Shown piece by piece: positions 28,799 to 37,198 of a stretch of DNA of 64,000 nt. A program made the position numbers and the translations under genes. The stretch spans positions 179,707 through 243,706 of the forward strand of contig NZ_WQCF01000008.1 in assembly GCF_013032455.1 (NCBI RefSeq), read 5' to 3'. Source of the DNA: Ruegeria atlantica. GTDB lineage: Bacteria; Pseudomonadota; Alphaproteobacteria; Rhodobacterales; Rhodobacteraceae. Numbering within the stretch: position 1 is the first letter of the stretch; every line of letters starts with the position of its first letter. The notes below the pieces were generated by a model. The model saw only the letters and a list, made by a program, of their open reading frames with translations. It had not been told where the DNA came from and ran no database searches.

Positions 28799-29269
28799 TT
28801 GCCCACATTGTCAGAGTTGATTGCGGGCTGGGCGCAGCCCGGACGAGTAGCGTGGATCGGCTTGCGGCCGGACCGGCGGGCCAGGATGGAGGTTACAGAG
28901 GAGACCATGATCTCTGCCGATGGCCTTGACGGCGACCGTAGTCGCGCAGGCAAGCGGGCGGTGACTTTGATTCAGCAGGAGCATTTGGCCGCGATTGGCA
29001 GCTATCTTGGGCAGGGGCCAGTTGCCCCCGAAATCCTGCGGCGCAATCTGGTGGTTTCGGGGATCAATCTGGCAGCGCTCAAAGGACGCGAGGTGCAGGT
29101 GGGAGAGGCCATCCTGCGATTTACCGTGATCTGCGCGCCCTGCAGCCGGATGGAGGAGGCATTGGGCAAAGGAGGGTATTCCGCAGTACGCGGCCATGGG
29201 GGGTGGTGCGCTGAAGTCGTCAGGCCGGGGCGCGTTCGATTGCGCGATGCGGTCCGTCCTATTGGTTGA
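28799..29269 (+). CDS. MOSC domain-containing protein
   Basis: MOSC domains bind molybdenum cofactor sulfur; stand-alone small members are of unknown role. The 156-aa protein has the domain core DGLDGDRSRAGKRAVTLIQ, the NLVVSGINL block and the conserved Cys in CAPCSRME that would carry the persulfide. Start choice is uncertain: TTG at 28799 follows an AAGGGGG site and gives an N-terminus (PTLSELIAGWAQPGRV) like relatives; GTG at 28778 and TTG at 28772 are upstream alternatives. Confidence 0.82.
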   Translation: MPTLSELIAGWAQPGRVAWIGLRPDRRARMEVTEETMISADGLDGDRSRAGKRAVTLIQQEHLAAIGSYLGQGPVAPEILRRNLVVSGINLAALKGREVQVGEAILRFTVICAPCSRMEEALGKGGYSAVRGHGGWCAEVVRPGRVRLRDAVRPIG

Positions 29270-29539
29270 TAATGAAGCTCGGTTCCGCAAGTCAGAATTG
29301 GACAGAGAGTTGCAACACCCCATGAGCTTTGCCTGGTTAAACCATCGGGCTGTCACGCTGGTCTTCTGATCAGGTACATCAGGGCATGTGTCTGAGATGC
29401 TTGAGAATATGAAGGCGCCAGGGTTGTGGCAAGCCGCAGACAAACAAAGTAGTGCTTTTAACTCTTGGTGATATACTTGGCCAAAGTCTGCCTGGTATTT
29501 TGAGGCTTTTGGAATTCGGTTTTGTTCAAGGAGTAATGA

Positions 29540-30391
29540 GTGAAGCGTATCCTACAATCGTCGTTAATTGGAATTCCTGTGTTATTAATGTTGGCAGCGA
29601 TCCTGTCGAAACAGGGCTTGCCTTTACTAAATTTCTCCCCAAGGACTTGGCTGTATGTGTCGATTTCGGCTGTGTGCGTCGTCTTTTTCTGGCGTCTGGT
29701 CGAACGGGATTTCGTTCCAAATGAAATCGTAGAGCCTAGCAGAAATGCACATCCACGATGGTTGATTGCGTGCCTCGCCACAATCGCGTTTGGGCTCCCT
29801 CTTGTCGTAATGATTGCAACCGTCGCGCAGCCATGGTGGGAGCCGGGTGATCTTTTGCGCGACCCGCTCAATATCGTGACTCGGAGGATAAACAGGACTG
29901 GTAGTATCGCCGATTGTTGCGGTTCTGAAGTCGGCGCAGTGTCGTTATTGGGTAATTTGATAACTATGGCCGCCGCTGCAATCTTTGGTTTTGCAGCCAT
30001 TCAACGTGCTTTGACCGTTGGGAAACTGGATGGCGGCGTGCTTTTGTGTTTGCTTGGATTCTGCTTTGCAACTGTCATAACGTTGGACGATCTGTTCCGA
30101 CTGCATGAGACCCATCAAAGGAAGTTTGTCGCCTTTTATGCGACCAGTTTGGGCGCGATAGCATGTCTTAGTTGGTATTGGCAGAAATGGTTCGAAAACA
30201 GTTTCTTGGCGGCAACGGCTCTGTTCTTTGTCGGCTCCATCGTGATTGATACAGTTTTTGAGCACCATTTTGGTGAGTATCGCGTAGTTATCGAGGATGG
30301 GCTGAAACTGTTCGGTTTTTGCTGCCTTTTGGCCTATTCGTTGACCTCGGGGTTGAGGTTGGCCTTGAGGGCTCCAAACGGAACCGATTGA
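29540..30391 (+). CDS. Uncharacterised polytopic membrane protein
   Basis: I cannot name a family. The 283-aa protein has about seven hydrophobic segments and reads as an integral membrane protein. Polar motifs lie between them: LDDLFRLHE near residue 192 and a FEHHFGEYRVVIEDGLK stretch near residue 245, both rich in Asp, Glu and His, which could bind a metal inside or at the membrane. GTG at 29540 follows AAGGAG with six bases spacing. GC is lower than in neighbours, so it may be acquired. The 270-base gap before it shows no other gene. Confidence 0.7.
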   Translation: MKRILQSSLIGIPVLLMLAAILSKQGLPLLNFSPRTWLYVSISAVCVVFFWRLVERDFVPNEIVEPSRNAHPRWLIACLATIAFGLPLVVMIATVAQPWWEPGDLLRDPLNIVTRRINRTGSIADCCGSEVGAVSLLGNLITMAAAAIFGFAAIQRALTVGKLDGGVLLCLLGFCFATVITLDDLFRLHETHQRKFVAFYATSLGAIACLSWYWQKWFENSFLAATALFFVGSIVIDTVFEHHFGEYRVVIEDGLKLFGFCCLLAYSLTSGLRLALRAPNGTD

Positions 30392-30507
30392 ACTAGGTGG
30401 GATGTACTGTGAGAAGTGTCTGATCAGTTAAACATGTTACCTGCTGTGGCGTGATTACCGTTCCTATGTGATTGACAAGCGTTAATTTCTTTGAACATCA
30501 GCAAAGG

Positions 30508-31128
30508 ATGTTTCGAAGCGCGATCCCCTACGCAAGGCCTGGGCAAGTCATTGGTTTGTTCGGCGGGTCATTTGACCCACCGCATCAGGGGCACGTGCAT
30601 GTCACGTTGGAAGCGATGAAGGCATTTGGGCTGGATCAGGTTTGGTGGCTGGTGTCACCGGGTAACCCGCTCAAGCTGACGGGGCCTGCTCCGTTGGCGA
30701 AACGTCTGCGTGCGGCAGGTGAAGTGATGCGTCATCCTCGGGTCGAGATCACGGATATCGAGAGGCAGACGGGAACGCGCGCAACAGCGGATACATTGGC
30801 AATCATACAGCGGTTGTACCCGCAGGTGCGGTTTGTCTGGTTGATGGGGGCCGACAATCTGGCACAATTTCACAAGTGGAAAGACTGGCGGTTGATCATG
30901 GACAGTGTGCCGGTAGGCGTGGTGGCGCGGCCGGGGGACCGGATTTCGGCGCGGATGTCGCCTGCGGCGCGGTTATACGGCAAATACCGCATCGATGGGC
31001 ACGCACGGCATCTTCTGGGGCGGGCGCATGCTCCGGCCTGGTGTTTTGTGAATGTACCGATGGTTGATGTCAGCTCGACCGAGATCAGGACGCGCGGCGG
31101 ATGGGGCGATGAGGTGTTGCCTGAATAG
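30508..31128 (+). CDS. nadD: Nicotinate-nucleotide adenylyltransferase
   Basis: Adenylates nicotinate mononucleotide in NAD synthesis; 206 aa. The nucleotidyltransferase signature is [15 protein letters not shown], with the HxGH pair, and the C-terminal ISSTxIR motif appears as [10 protein letters not shown] prefer the ATG at 30508; an in-frame TTG at 30472 would add 12 atypical residues. In many relatives this gene sits near rsfS and proA, which are not seen here. Confidence 0.93.
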   Translation: MFRSAIPYARPGQVIGLFGGSFDPPHQGHVHVTLEAMKAFGLDQVWWLVSPGNPLKLTGPAPLAKRLRAAGEVMRHPRVEITDIERQTGTRATADTLAIIQRLYPQVRFVWLMGADNLAQFHKWKDWRLIMDSVPVGVVARPGDRISARMSPAARLYGKYRIDGHARHLLGRAHAPAWCFVNVPMVDVSSTEIRTRGGWGDEVLPE

Positions 31129-31194
31129 CCCCCATGGGCGCATAATCCCATTCGATGGTTGTTTGCCTGTGATCTCTGGGATTTTAATTGACCC

Positions 31195-32673
31195 ATGGTT
31201 GATCTTGTTTCGCGTCGTTTGTTTCTTGCAGGTCTTGGGGCTTCGGTTGTGTCACGCGCGGCCTTGGCAGATGCCCCGTTGCAATCGTTGCGCCCGCAGC
31301 TGCGTGGGGATATTCCAAGCGGGGCCGAGCGCTTAATCCAGGCAGCAGGATTACGAGGCGAGGTTGCCTTTGCGGTCGCAGATGTGAAGTCCGGTGCTCA
31401 GCTTGAGGCATTTGGCGGTGATCAAGGCCTGCCGCCTGCAAGTGTGGCAAAGGCGCTGACCGCGCTTTATGCGCTTGATGTTCTTGGGGCGGATTATCGG
31501 TTCGAAACCGCGTTGATGGCGGATGGTCCGATTGTGAACGGTATTCTGGATGGTGACCTGATCCTTGTGGGGGGCGGAGACCCTCTACTGGACACCGATG
31601 ATCTGGCGACGATGGCCGCCAACTTGCGCGAGGCGGGCATTACCGAGGTGCGCGGGTCGTTCAAGGTTTATGACGGGGCGTTGCCATATGTGTTCAGCAT
31701 TGATCCGGGGCAACCGGATCATCTGGGTTACAGCCCGGCCCTCAGCGGCATCGCATTGAATTTCAATCGCGTGCATTTCGAATGGAAACGTGCGGGAACC
31801 GATTACAACGTGACTATGGATGCCCGTACTGCGCGATACACACCGTCGGTCGATATGGCATCTATGCGGGTCGAAAAACGCAGTTTGCCGATCTACACAT
31901 ATCAGCGGAGCGCGCGGCAGGATCGTTGGACAGTGGCAAGGGGTGCGTTGGGCAAGGGCGGCGCACGATGGTTGCCAGTGCGCAAGCCCGCGCTTTATGC
32001 GGGTGATGTTTTCCGGACTTTGGCCCGGTCTAACGGTATCGTACTGGGCCGCGTGCAGATCACGCGGGAAGCGCCGCAGGGGACTGTTCTGGTGGTGCAC
32101 CAAAGCGACCCACTTGAGAGTATCCTCCGCGGAATGCTGAAATACTCGACGAATGTGACGGCCGAAATGGTCGGAATGATGGCGTCGAAAGTGCGCGCCG
32201 CAGACATTCAGAACCTTTCAGAGTCCGCAGCGGAAATGAACCGTTGGACGACTGAGATCTATGGGGTGACTGGAATTGCGATGGTGGACCACTCGGGGCT
32301 CGGGGATGCTTCGCGTGTGGCTCCGGAGGGTTTTGTGACGGTGCTGGTGGCAGCGCGGAAGGATGGGGCATTGCGGCCGCTGCTGAAAAAATTCACTCTG
32401 GTTGATAGTCAGGGCCGCCCGGTCAAAGATCATCCTATAAAGGTGGACGCCAAAACCGGGACGCTGAATTTCGTGTCGGGGCTAGGCGGCTTCCTAACCG
32501 CGCCTGATGGCTCGGAATTGGCCTTTGCCATCTTTACCGCCGATGTGGATCATCGCGCGACCATCCCCCGCGCACTGCGCGAACGTCCGGAGGGCGCGCG
32601 CAGTTGGAACAGTAGGTCGCGCAAGCTGCAACGCGCGTTGATCGAACGCTGGGGAACGTTACAGGGTAGCTAG
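31195..32673 (+). CDS. dacB: D-alanyl-D-alanine carboxypeptidase/endopeptidase (PBP4, DacB)
   Basis: Periplasmic peptidase of the S13 family that trims and opens peptidoglycan; 492 aa with an N-terminal signal sequence (SRRLFLAGLGASVVSRAALA, residues about 6-25, Tat-like). The catalytic motifs are SxxK (SVAK near residue 83), SxN (STN near residue 318) and KTG (AKTGTLNFVSG near residue 420). No clear ribosome site precedes the ATG at 31195. Convergent with the TerB-like gene. Confidence 0.92.
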   Translation: MVDLVSRRLFLAGLGASVVSRAALADAPLQSLRPQLRGDIPSGAERLIQAAGLRGEVAFAVADVKSGAQLEAFGGDQGLPPASVAKALTALYALDVLGADYRFETALMADGPIVNGILDGDLILVGGGDPLLDTDDLATMAANLREAGITEVRGSFKVYDGALPYVFSIDPGQPDHLGYSPALSGIALNFNRVHFEWKRAGTDYNVTMDARTARYTPSVDMASMRVEKRSLPIYTYQRSARQDRWTVARGALGKGGARWLPVRKPALYAGDVFRTLARSNGIVLGRVQITREAPQGTVLVVHQSDPLESILRGMLKYSTNVTAEMVGMMASKVRAADIQNLSESAAEMNRWTTEIYGVTGIAMVDHSGLGDASRVAPEGFVTVLVAARKDGALRPLLKKFTLVDSQGRPVKDHPIKVDAKTGTLNFVSGLGGFLTAPDGSELAFAIFTADVDHRATIPRALRERPEGARSWNSRSRKLQRALIERWGTLQGS

Positions 32674-32675
32674 GA

Positions 32676-33098
32676 TTAGGTCGTGTGACGTGCCCGAGCG
32701 CCGCGTTCAATAGCTGCGGCGTGCAGGCGGTCGATGTTCAGTTCATAGCGGATCTCTTCCAGCAGACGCAGTTCAGTTTCTGCTAGGGAACCGTCTGCGG
32801 CGGCCACGTCGCAAGCCAATGCGTAGGCGGTCTCGTTCAACCGTTCGGGCAGGTTATCACGGATCAGGCCGAACAGGGCGTCCAGCCCGTCCTCTTGCTC
32901 GAACAGGTCAAAGACGGTCTGCGATACTCGGCGTGTGCGGTCGATGTCGTATTCGGCAAAGACCGGCAGCATGTTGACCGCGCCTTCGATCTTGACCAGT
33001 TCGGCCGTGCGGATGGTTTCATCCGACGCAGAAACCGCAACCATGATCGCGACAAGGCAATCCTGTGGGGACATCGGGTGTGGTACTTGTTCGGTCAT
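32676..33098 (-). CDS. TerB-like (tellurite resistance fold) protein
   Basis: Small helical protein of 140 aa with the TerB/DjlA-N type pattern: CLVAIMVAVSASDETIRTAELVKIE in the first half and a mirrored VAAADGSLAETELRLLEEI in the second, each with the acidic D-x-x metal-contact site. Stand-alone TerB proteins are common in roseobacters and their role is not known. The ATG at 33098 is chosen because homology-like sequence starts there; the frame runs 64 codons further upstream. Confidence 0.78.
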   Translation of the reverse strand: MTEQVPHPMSPQDCLVAIMVAVSASDETIRTAELVKIEGAVNMLPVFAEYDIDRTRRVSQTVFDLFEQEDGLDALFGLIRDNLPERLNETAYALACDVAAADGSLAETELRLLEEIRYELNIDRLHAAAIERGARARHTT

Positions 33099-33121
33099 GG
33101 TTTTGTCCTGATTGGGCTTTT

Positions 33122-33143
33122 CTGCACCGGCACGATAGGAGGG
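33122..33143. repeat. 22-base repeat, copy 1
   Basis: Starts CTGCACCGGCAC and ends ATAGGAGGG; identical to 34965-34986 at 21 of 22 positions. TTGGGC lies 5 bases upstream and GATAGG falls within it at 16-base spacing, so on the plus strand it resembles a promoter reading towards (antisense to) the Lrp gene. No mobile feature is attached. Confidence 0.45.
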
Positions 33144-33180
33144 CTGGCGGGCAGGTTCAACGGATTTTCCAGATGCATGG

Positions 33181-33648
33181 TCATAGAATAGGCAACGGCC
33201 CGCGCGTTTTGGTCTGACGCAGCACAAAATTGCTGCGCGTGTCGCGAACAAGCCCCGACTTGAGCAACCGCTGCATAATGAAATGCTCAAGGTCTTCGGG
33301 CGTTTTGGCGTAGACCTTCAGGATGAAATCGTGATCCCCGGTGATCGAGGCACATTCGACGATTTTTGGTTCGGTCTCAACCAAGCGCAGGAATGAGGTG
33401 ATGCTGTCCTCTTGATGGTCCCGTAGGGCGACGTGGACATAGGCGATGGCGTCCAACCCCACGGATTTGGCCCTTACCTGCGCGATATAACCCGACACCA
33501 CGCCGGACGCCTCAAGATCGCGCACACGCCGCCAGCATTGCGAGGCGGACAGGCCGGTGCGGTCGGCAAGGTCCTGCATCGACAGGCGGCCATCGGTCTG
33601 CAGCTCTTGCAGAATGGCAATGTCAGCTGGTTGAAGCGTTTGTTTCAT
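33181..33648 (-). CDS. Lrp/AsnC family transcriptional regulator
   Basis: Feast/famine regulator of 155 aa. The helix-turn-helix covers about residues 10-50 (LSMQDLADRTGLSASQCWRRVRDLE) and the C-terminal half is the ligand-binding RAM domain ending in RSNFVLRQTK. It is divergent from phhA with 109 bases between the two starts, so it most likely controls phenylalanine hydroxylase in response to aromatic amino acids. The ATG at 33648 matches family N-termini. Confidence 0.9.
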   Translation of the reverse strand: MKQTLQPADIAILQELQTDGRLSMQDLADRTGLSASQCWRRVRDLEASGVVSGYIAQVRAKSVGLDAIAYVHVALRDHQEDSITSFLRLVETEPKIVECASITGDHDFILKVYAKTPEDLEHFIMQRLLKSGLVRDTRSNFVLRQTKTRGPLPIL

Positions 33649-33757
33649 AAAAGGTGATCCAGCGATGTGTATTTGCCAAAGTATCGGTAAAACTACGTTG
33701 CAACAAACCAAAATCATCAAGGCATACGGCTATACTTTCTTCAGGGAGGAAAAAGTG

Positions 33758-34558
33758 ATGCCAAAATCGACCAAATACGTCGCCAAGGTAGCTGATGCGC
33801 GCGGCCATATCGCCTATACGGTCAAGGAAGACGCGGTTTGGGCCGATCTTTATGCCGCGCAAGAGAAGAATGTGCAGCGCTACATGGCCCGCGATTACCT
33901 GGCGGGGCTGGAACGGCTTGAGCTGCCGAAAACCCGCGTGCCGTCCTGCGTAGATATCTCGGAGCGGCTGATGGACATGACCGGGTGGCGGGTCCAGCCG
34001 GTGCCCGCGTTGATCGGGTTCAAAACCTTCTTAGGCATGTTGGCAGACCGGGTATTTCCCGCCGCATCCTTCATCCGCTCGCGCGAGGATTTCGATTATA
34101 TTGAAGAGCCGGACATCTTTCATGAAATCTTCGGCCACACGCCCTTGCTGAGCGATCCGCGTTTTGCGGCCTTCAGCCATGCCATCGGCAAGGCCGGGGT
34201 GCAGGCGGGCGACAAGGACTATTCTTGGCTGATCCGCCTCTATTGGTTCTCGATCGAGTTCGGCCTGCGTCGGCAGGACGGAGAGATAAAGGCGCTGGGG
34301 TCCGGGCTTGCGTCCTCGCCAACCGAGCTGGTCTATTCCGTGGAAAGCGACATTCCTGACCGTGATCCGTTCGATATCTTGACGATCCTGCGCACGCCCT
34401 ATCGGATCGACATGCACCAGATGGGCTATTTCGTGCTAAACTCGCCCGAGGAACTGTTTGCAGCCGCAGATCGTGATCTGCTGGCGGACGTGCGTCAGGC
34501 GCAGTCCCTTGGGTTGCTGCCAAACAAGTTCCCGGAAAAAGCAACCGCAGCGGAGTGA
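33758..34558 (+). CDS. phhA: Phenylalanine-4-hydroxylase
   Basis: Tetrahydrobiopterin-dependent iron enzyme that converts phenylalanine to tyrosine; 266 aa, the bacterial single-domain size. Iron ligands are the two His in FHEIFGHTPLL and the Glu in FSIEFGL. The ATG at 33758 has a strong AGGGAGGA site. The gene is followed seven bases later by phhB, which recycles the pterin cofactor, and lies divergent from an Lrp-type regulator. Confidence 0.95.
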   Translation: MPKSTKYVAKVADARGHIAYTVKEDAVWADLYAAQEKNVQRYMARDYLAGLERLELPKTRVPSCVDISERLMDMTGWRVQPVPALIGFKTFLGMLADRVFPAASFIRSREDFDYIEEPDIFHEIFGHTPLLSDPRFAAFSHAIGKAGVQAGDKDYSWLIRLYWFSIEFGLRRQDGEIKALGSGLASSPTELVYSVESDIPDRDPFDILTILRTPYRIDMHQMGYFVLNSPEELFAAADRDLLADVRQAQSLGLLPNKFPEKATAAE

Positions 34559-34565
34559 ACGGATC

Positions 34566-34919
34566 ATGACCACATCAGGAGAAACCTGCAGCCTTTCGGA
34601 CCGTACCTGTGTGCCCTGTTCCGGCGGTGTCCCGGCCTTGACCAGGGATGAGGCAAACACGCATATGGCGGAACTTTCGTCCGATTGGAAGCTGGACTCG
34701 GAAGCAAAAGAACTCAGCCGTCACTACAAGTTCAAAGGGTTCGCCAAGGCGACCTATCTGGCCAACCTCTGCGCTTGGCTCGCTGATCAGCAGGGGCATC
34801 ACCCGGATGTGTCGTTCGGCTGGGGTTATGTGGACGTCAAACTGACCACCCATGAAATCGGCGGCCTCAGCGAGAATGACTTCATCTGGGCCGCCAAACT
34901 GGACCAGTTGACCGCGTAA
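34566..34919 (+). CDS. phhB: Pterin-4a-carbinolamine dehydratase
   Basis: Dehydrates the pterin carbinolamine made by PhhA so that the cofactor can be reduced again; 117 aa. The catalytic His pair and Pro are in QGHHPDV and the C-terminal block [13 protein letters not shown] is the family signature. The first 28 residues contain several Cys (C8, C15, C18) and are longer than in many relatives. The ATG at 34566 is seven bases after phhA, so they form one operon. Confidence 0.93.
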   Translation: MTTSGETCSLSDRTCVPCSGGVPALTRDEANTHMAELSSDWKLDSEAKELSRHYKFKGFAKATYLANLCAWLADQQGHHPDVSFGWGYVDVKLTTHEIGGLSENDFIWAAKLDQLTA

Positions 34920-34954
34920 ATCAGCCTTCACATCAGGAAAAACCCCGCAGTTTA

Positions 34955-34986
34955 TTGACTCATGCTGCACCGGCACAATAGGAGGG
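34955..34986 (+). promoter_or_regulatory. Candidate promoter with 22-base repeat, copy 2, before lysS
   Basis: TTGACT at 34955 and AATAGG at 34977 are 16 bases apart and look like -35 and -10 elements for lysS. The stretch 34965-34986 is the second copy of the repeat at 33122-33143. Assignment as promoter is inference. Confidence 0.4.
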
Positions 34987-35040
34987 GCCGGTCGGTTGCA
35001 TGGGGCGATCGGCACTGTTTTTCCCGATGGAGCAAATCTG

Positions 35041-36615
35041 ATGTCTGAACTGCGTGAAACCGCGATGTCGTCCAAGGCCTGGCCTTTTGAAGAGGCGCGC
35101 CGGTTGCTCAAACGCTATCAAAAGGGTGCTCCAGAGAAAGGCTATGTGCTGTTCGAAACCGGCTATGGCCCCTCGGGTCTGCCGCATATCGGCACCTTTG
35201 GCGAGGTTGCGCGCACCACGATGGTCAAGCGCGCGTTTGAGGCGCTGTCAGATATCCCGACCAAGCTGATCTGTTTCTCGGACGATCTGGACGGAATGCG
35301 GAAGGTACCGACCAACGTGCCAAACCCCGAAATTCTGGAGCAGCATTTGCAGCGCCCGCTGACCTCGGTGCCTGATCCGTTTGGTGAATATGACAGCTTT
35401 GGTGAGCATAACAACGCGATGCTGCGGCGGTTCCTGGATACGTTCGGGTTCGAGTATGAGTTCTACTCGGCCAAGGAATTCTATGAATCCGGTCAGTTTG
35501 ACGAGGTGCTCAAACGCGCGGTTGAGCGCTATGACGAGATCATGGCGATCATGCTGAAAAGCCTGCGGGAAGAGCGCCAGCAGACCTATTCGATCTTCCT
35601 GCCACTACACCCCGAAAGCGGGCGGGTGATGTATGTGCCGATGAAAAAGGTCTGCGCCGAGACCTACACCGTGACCTTTGACGATGAGACGGGCAAGGAG
35701 TGGACCGTTCCCGTGACCGGCGGCAACGTAAAGCTGCAGTGGAAGCCGGATTTCGGCGCGCGCTGGGCGGCGCTGGGCGTTGATTTCGAGATGTATGGCA
35801 AGGAACACGCCACCAACGAAAAGATCTATGATGCGATCTGCCGGGCCTTGGGTGGCCGAGCGCCCGAGCATTTCTCGTACGAATTGTTTCTGGATGAGAA
35901 CGGGCAAAAGATCTCAAAGTCGTCGGGCAATGGCGTCTCGATCGACGAATGGCTGACCTATGCTCCGACCGAGAGCCTGTCCTATTTCATGTATCAAAAA
36001 CCCAAGACGGCCAAGCGGATGCATTTCGATGTGATCCCCAAAGCCTATGATGAATATCATCAGCAGTTACGGGCCTATCCGGGGCAGGACCTGAAAGCGC
36101 AGTTGAACAATCCGGTCTGGCACATCCATGGCGGTAATGTACCCGAGTCCACGCTGATGGTGCCGTTTGCGATGCTGTTGAACCTGGCCTCGGTTTCGGG
36201 GGCCGAGGACAAAGAGGCGCTGTGGGGCTTTATCCGCCGTTATGCCCCGGAGGCTACGGCTGAGACACATCCAGATCTGGATCAGGCGGCGGGTTTTGCC
36301 GTGCGATACTTCAATGATTTCGTCAAACCGACCCGTCAGCACCGCGCTCCGACCGACCAAGAGCGTGAAGCACTGGAGGCGCTGAAAGCCGCGCTTGAGA
36401 CCTATGACGGTCCGGTCGAGGACGAGGCGTTGCAATCGGTGGTCTACTCCATCGGACGCGAGCGGTTCGACCCGATGCGCGGCTGGTTCACGGCGCTTTA
36501 CGAGGTGCTGTTGGGCGCATCGCAAGGCCCGCGGTTCGGTGGTTTCATCGCGCTCTATGGCGTGCCGGAAACCATCGCATTGATCGACAAGGCACTGGTC
36601 GGAGAATTGGTCTGA
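35041..36615 (+). CDS. lysS: Lysyl-tRNA synthetase, class I
   Basis: Archaeal-type class I LysRS, 524 aa, that charges tRNA(Lys); this type replaces the class II enzyme in many alphaproteobacteria. HIGH motif is PHIGTFGE near residue 45 and KMSKS is KISKSSGNG near residue 292. The C-terminal region is the helical anticodon-binding cage. I chose the ATG at 35041; the frame begins 15 codons earlier with an unlikely extension. Confidence 0.95.
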   Translation: MSELRETAMSSKAWPFEEARRLLKRYQKGAPEKGYVLFETGYGPSGLPHIGTFGEVARTTMVKRAFEALSDIPTKLICFSDDLDGMRKVPTNVPNPEILEQHLQRPLTSVPDPFGEYDSFGEHNNAMLRRFLDTFGFEYEFYSAKEFYESGQFDEVLKRAVERYDEIMAIMLKSLREERQQTYSIFLPLHPESGRVMYVPMKKVCAETYTVTFDDETGKEWTVPVTGGNVKLQWKPDFGARWAALGVDFEMYGKEHATNEKIYDAICRALGGRAPEHFSYELFLDENGQKISKSSGNGVSIDEWLTYAPTESLSYFMYQKPKTAKRMHFDVIPKAYDEYHQQLRAYPGQDLKAQLNNPVWHIHGGNVPESTLMVPFAMLLNLASVSGAEDKEALWGFIRRYAPEATAETHPDLDQAAGFAVRYFNDFVKPTRQHRAPTDQEREALEALKAALETYDGPVEDEALQSVVYSIGRERFDPMRGWFTALYEVLLGASQGPRFGGFIALYGVPETIALIDKALVGELV

Positions 36616-36663
36616 TTTGACCTGAAGGCGCATGAGGCTACCGTCCGATCAGGAGGTGGCCCC

Positions 36664-37065
36664 ATGAATCGTCTGTTGCTTGCTTTATCCCTGAGCGTCG
36701 GTTTGGCCTCGGACGCGTTTGCCCAAAGCGCCGAGATTGAGGCTAATATTTCGGCGCAGATACAGGCTTTCAAGGCGGATGACTTTGACACCGCTTTCAC
36801 CTTTGCAAGTCCCAACATCCAACGCCTATTTCAGACGCCCGAGAATTTTGGGGTGATGGTCAAGCGAGGCTATCCGATGGTCTGGCGGCCTGCGGATATA
36901 CGGTTTCTGGAATTGCGTGAAGTAGCCGGGGCGTTGTGGCAAAAGGTCATGATCACCGACGGCGCGGGTAGGGTGCATATTCTCGACTATCAGATGGTGG
37001 CGCTGGAAAACGGATGGAAAATCAACGGAGTGCAGCTGCTGGGTAACTCTGATCCGGCCACCTGA
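36664..37065 (+). CDS. DUF4864 domain-containing secreted protein
   Basis: A 133-aa protein with a signal peptide (cleavage near DAFAQ-SAE) and a small SnoaL/NTF2-like body with FGVMVKRGYPMVWRP and WKINGVQLL, the blocks of the DUF4864 family found in roseobacters. Role unknown; exported. A GGAGG site precedes the ATG. Confidence 0.82.
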   Translation: MNRLLLALSLSVGLASDAFAQSAEIEANISAQIQAFKADDFDTAFTFASPNIQRLFQTPENFGVMVKRGYPMVWRPADIRFLELREVAGALWQKVMITDGAGRVHILDYQMVALENGWKINGVQLLGNSDPAT

Positions 37066-37198
37066 CGCAACACCACCGTCACGGTGACATGAGTGGCGGT
37101 TAATCCCTGTTAGGTACTTAGCTTTTGCGTTCGGGGCGGCGTCTCTGGGCACTGGGTTTATACGCGCTGATGCGGCGCGATTGGGAAAGGGATTTTAC

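Noticed and set aside
29458..30000. 180-codon minus-strand frame opposite the membrane-protein gene
   Set aside because: The plus-strand frame has membrane segments and a proper ribosome site; the minus frame has neither.
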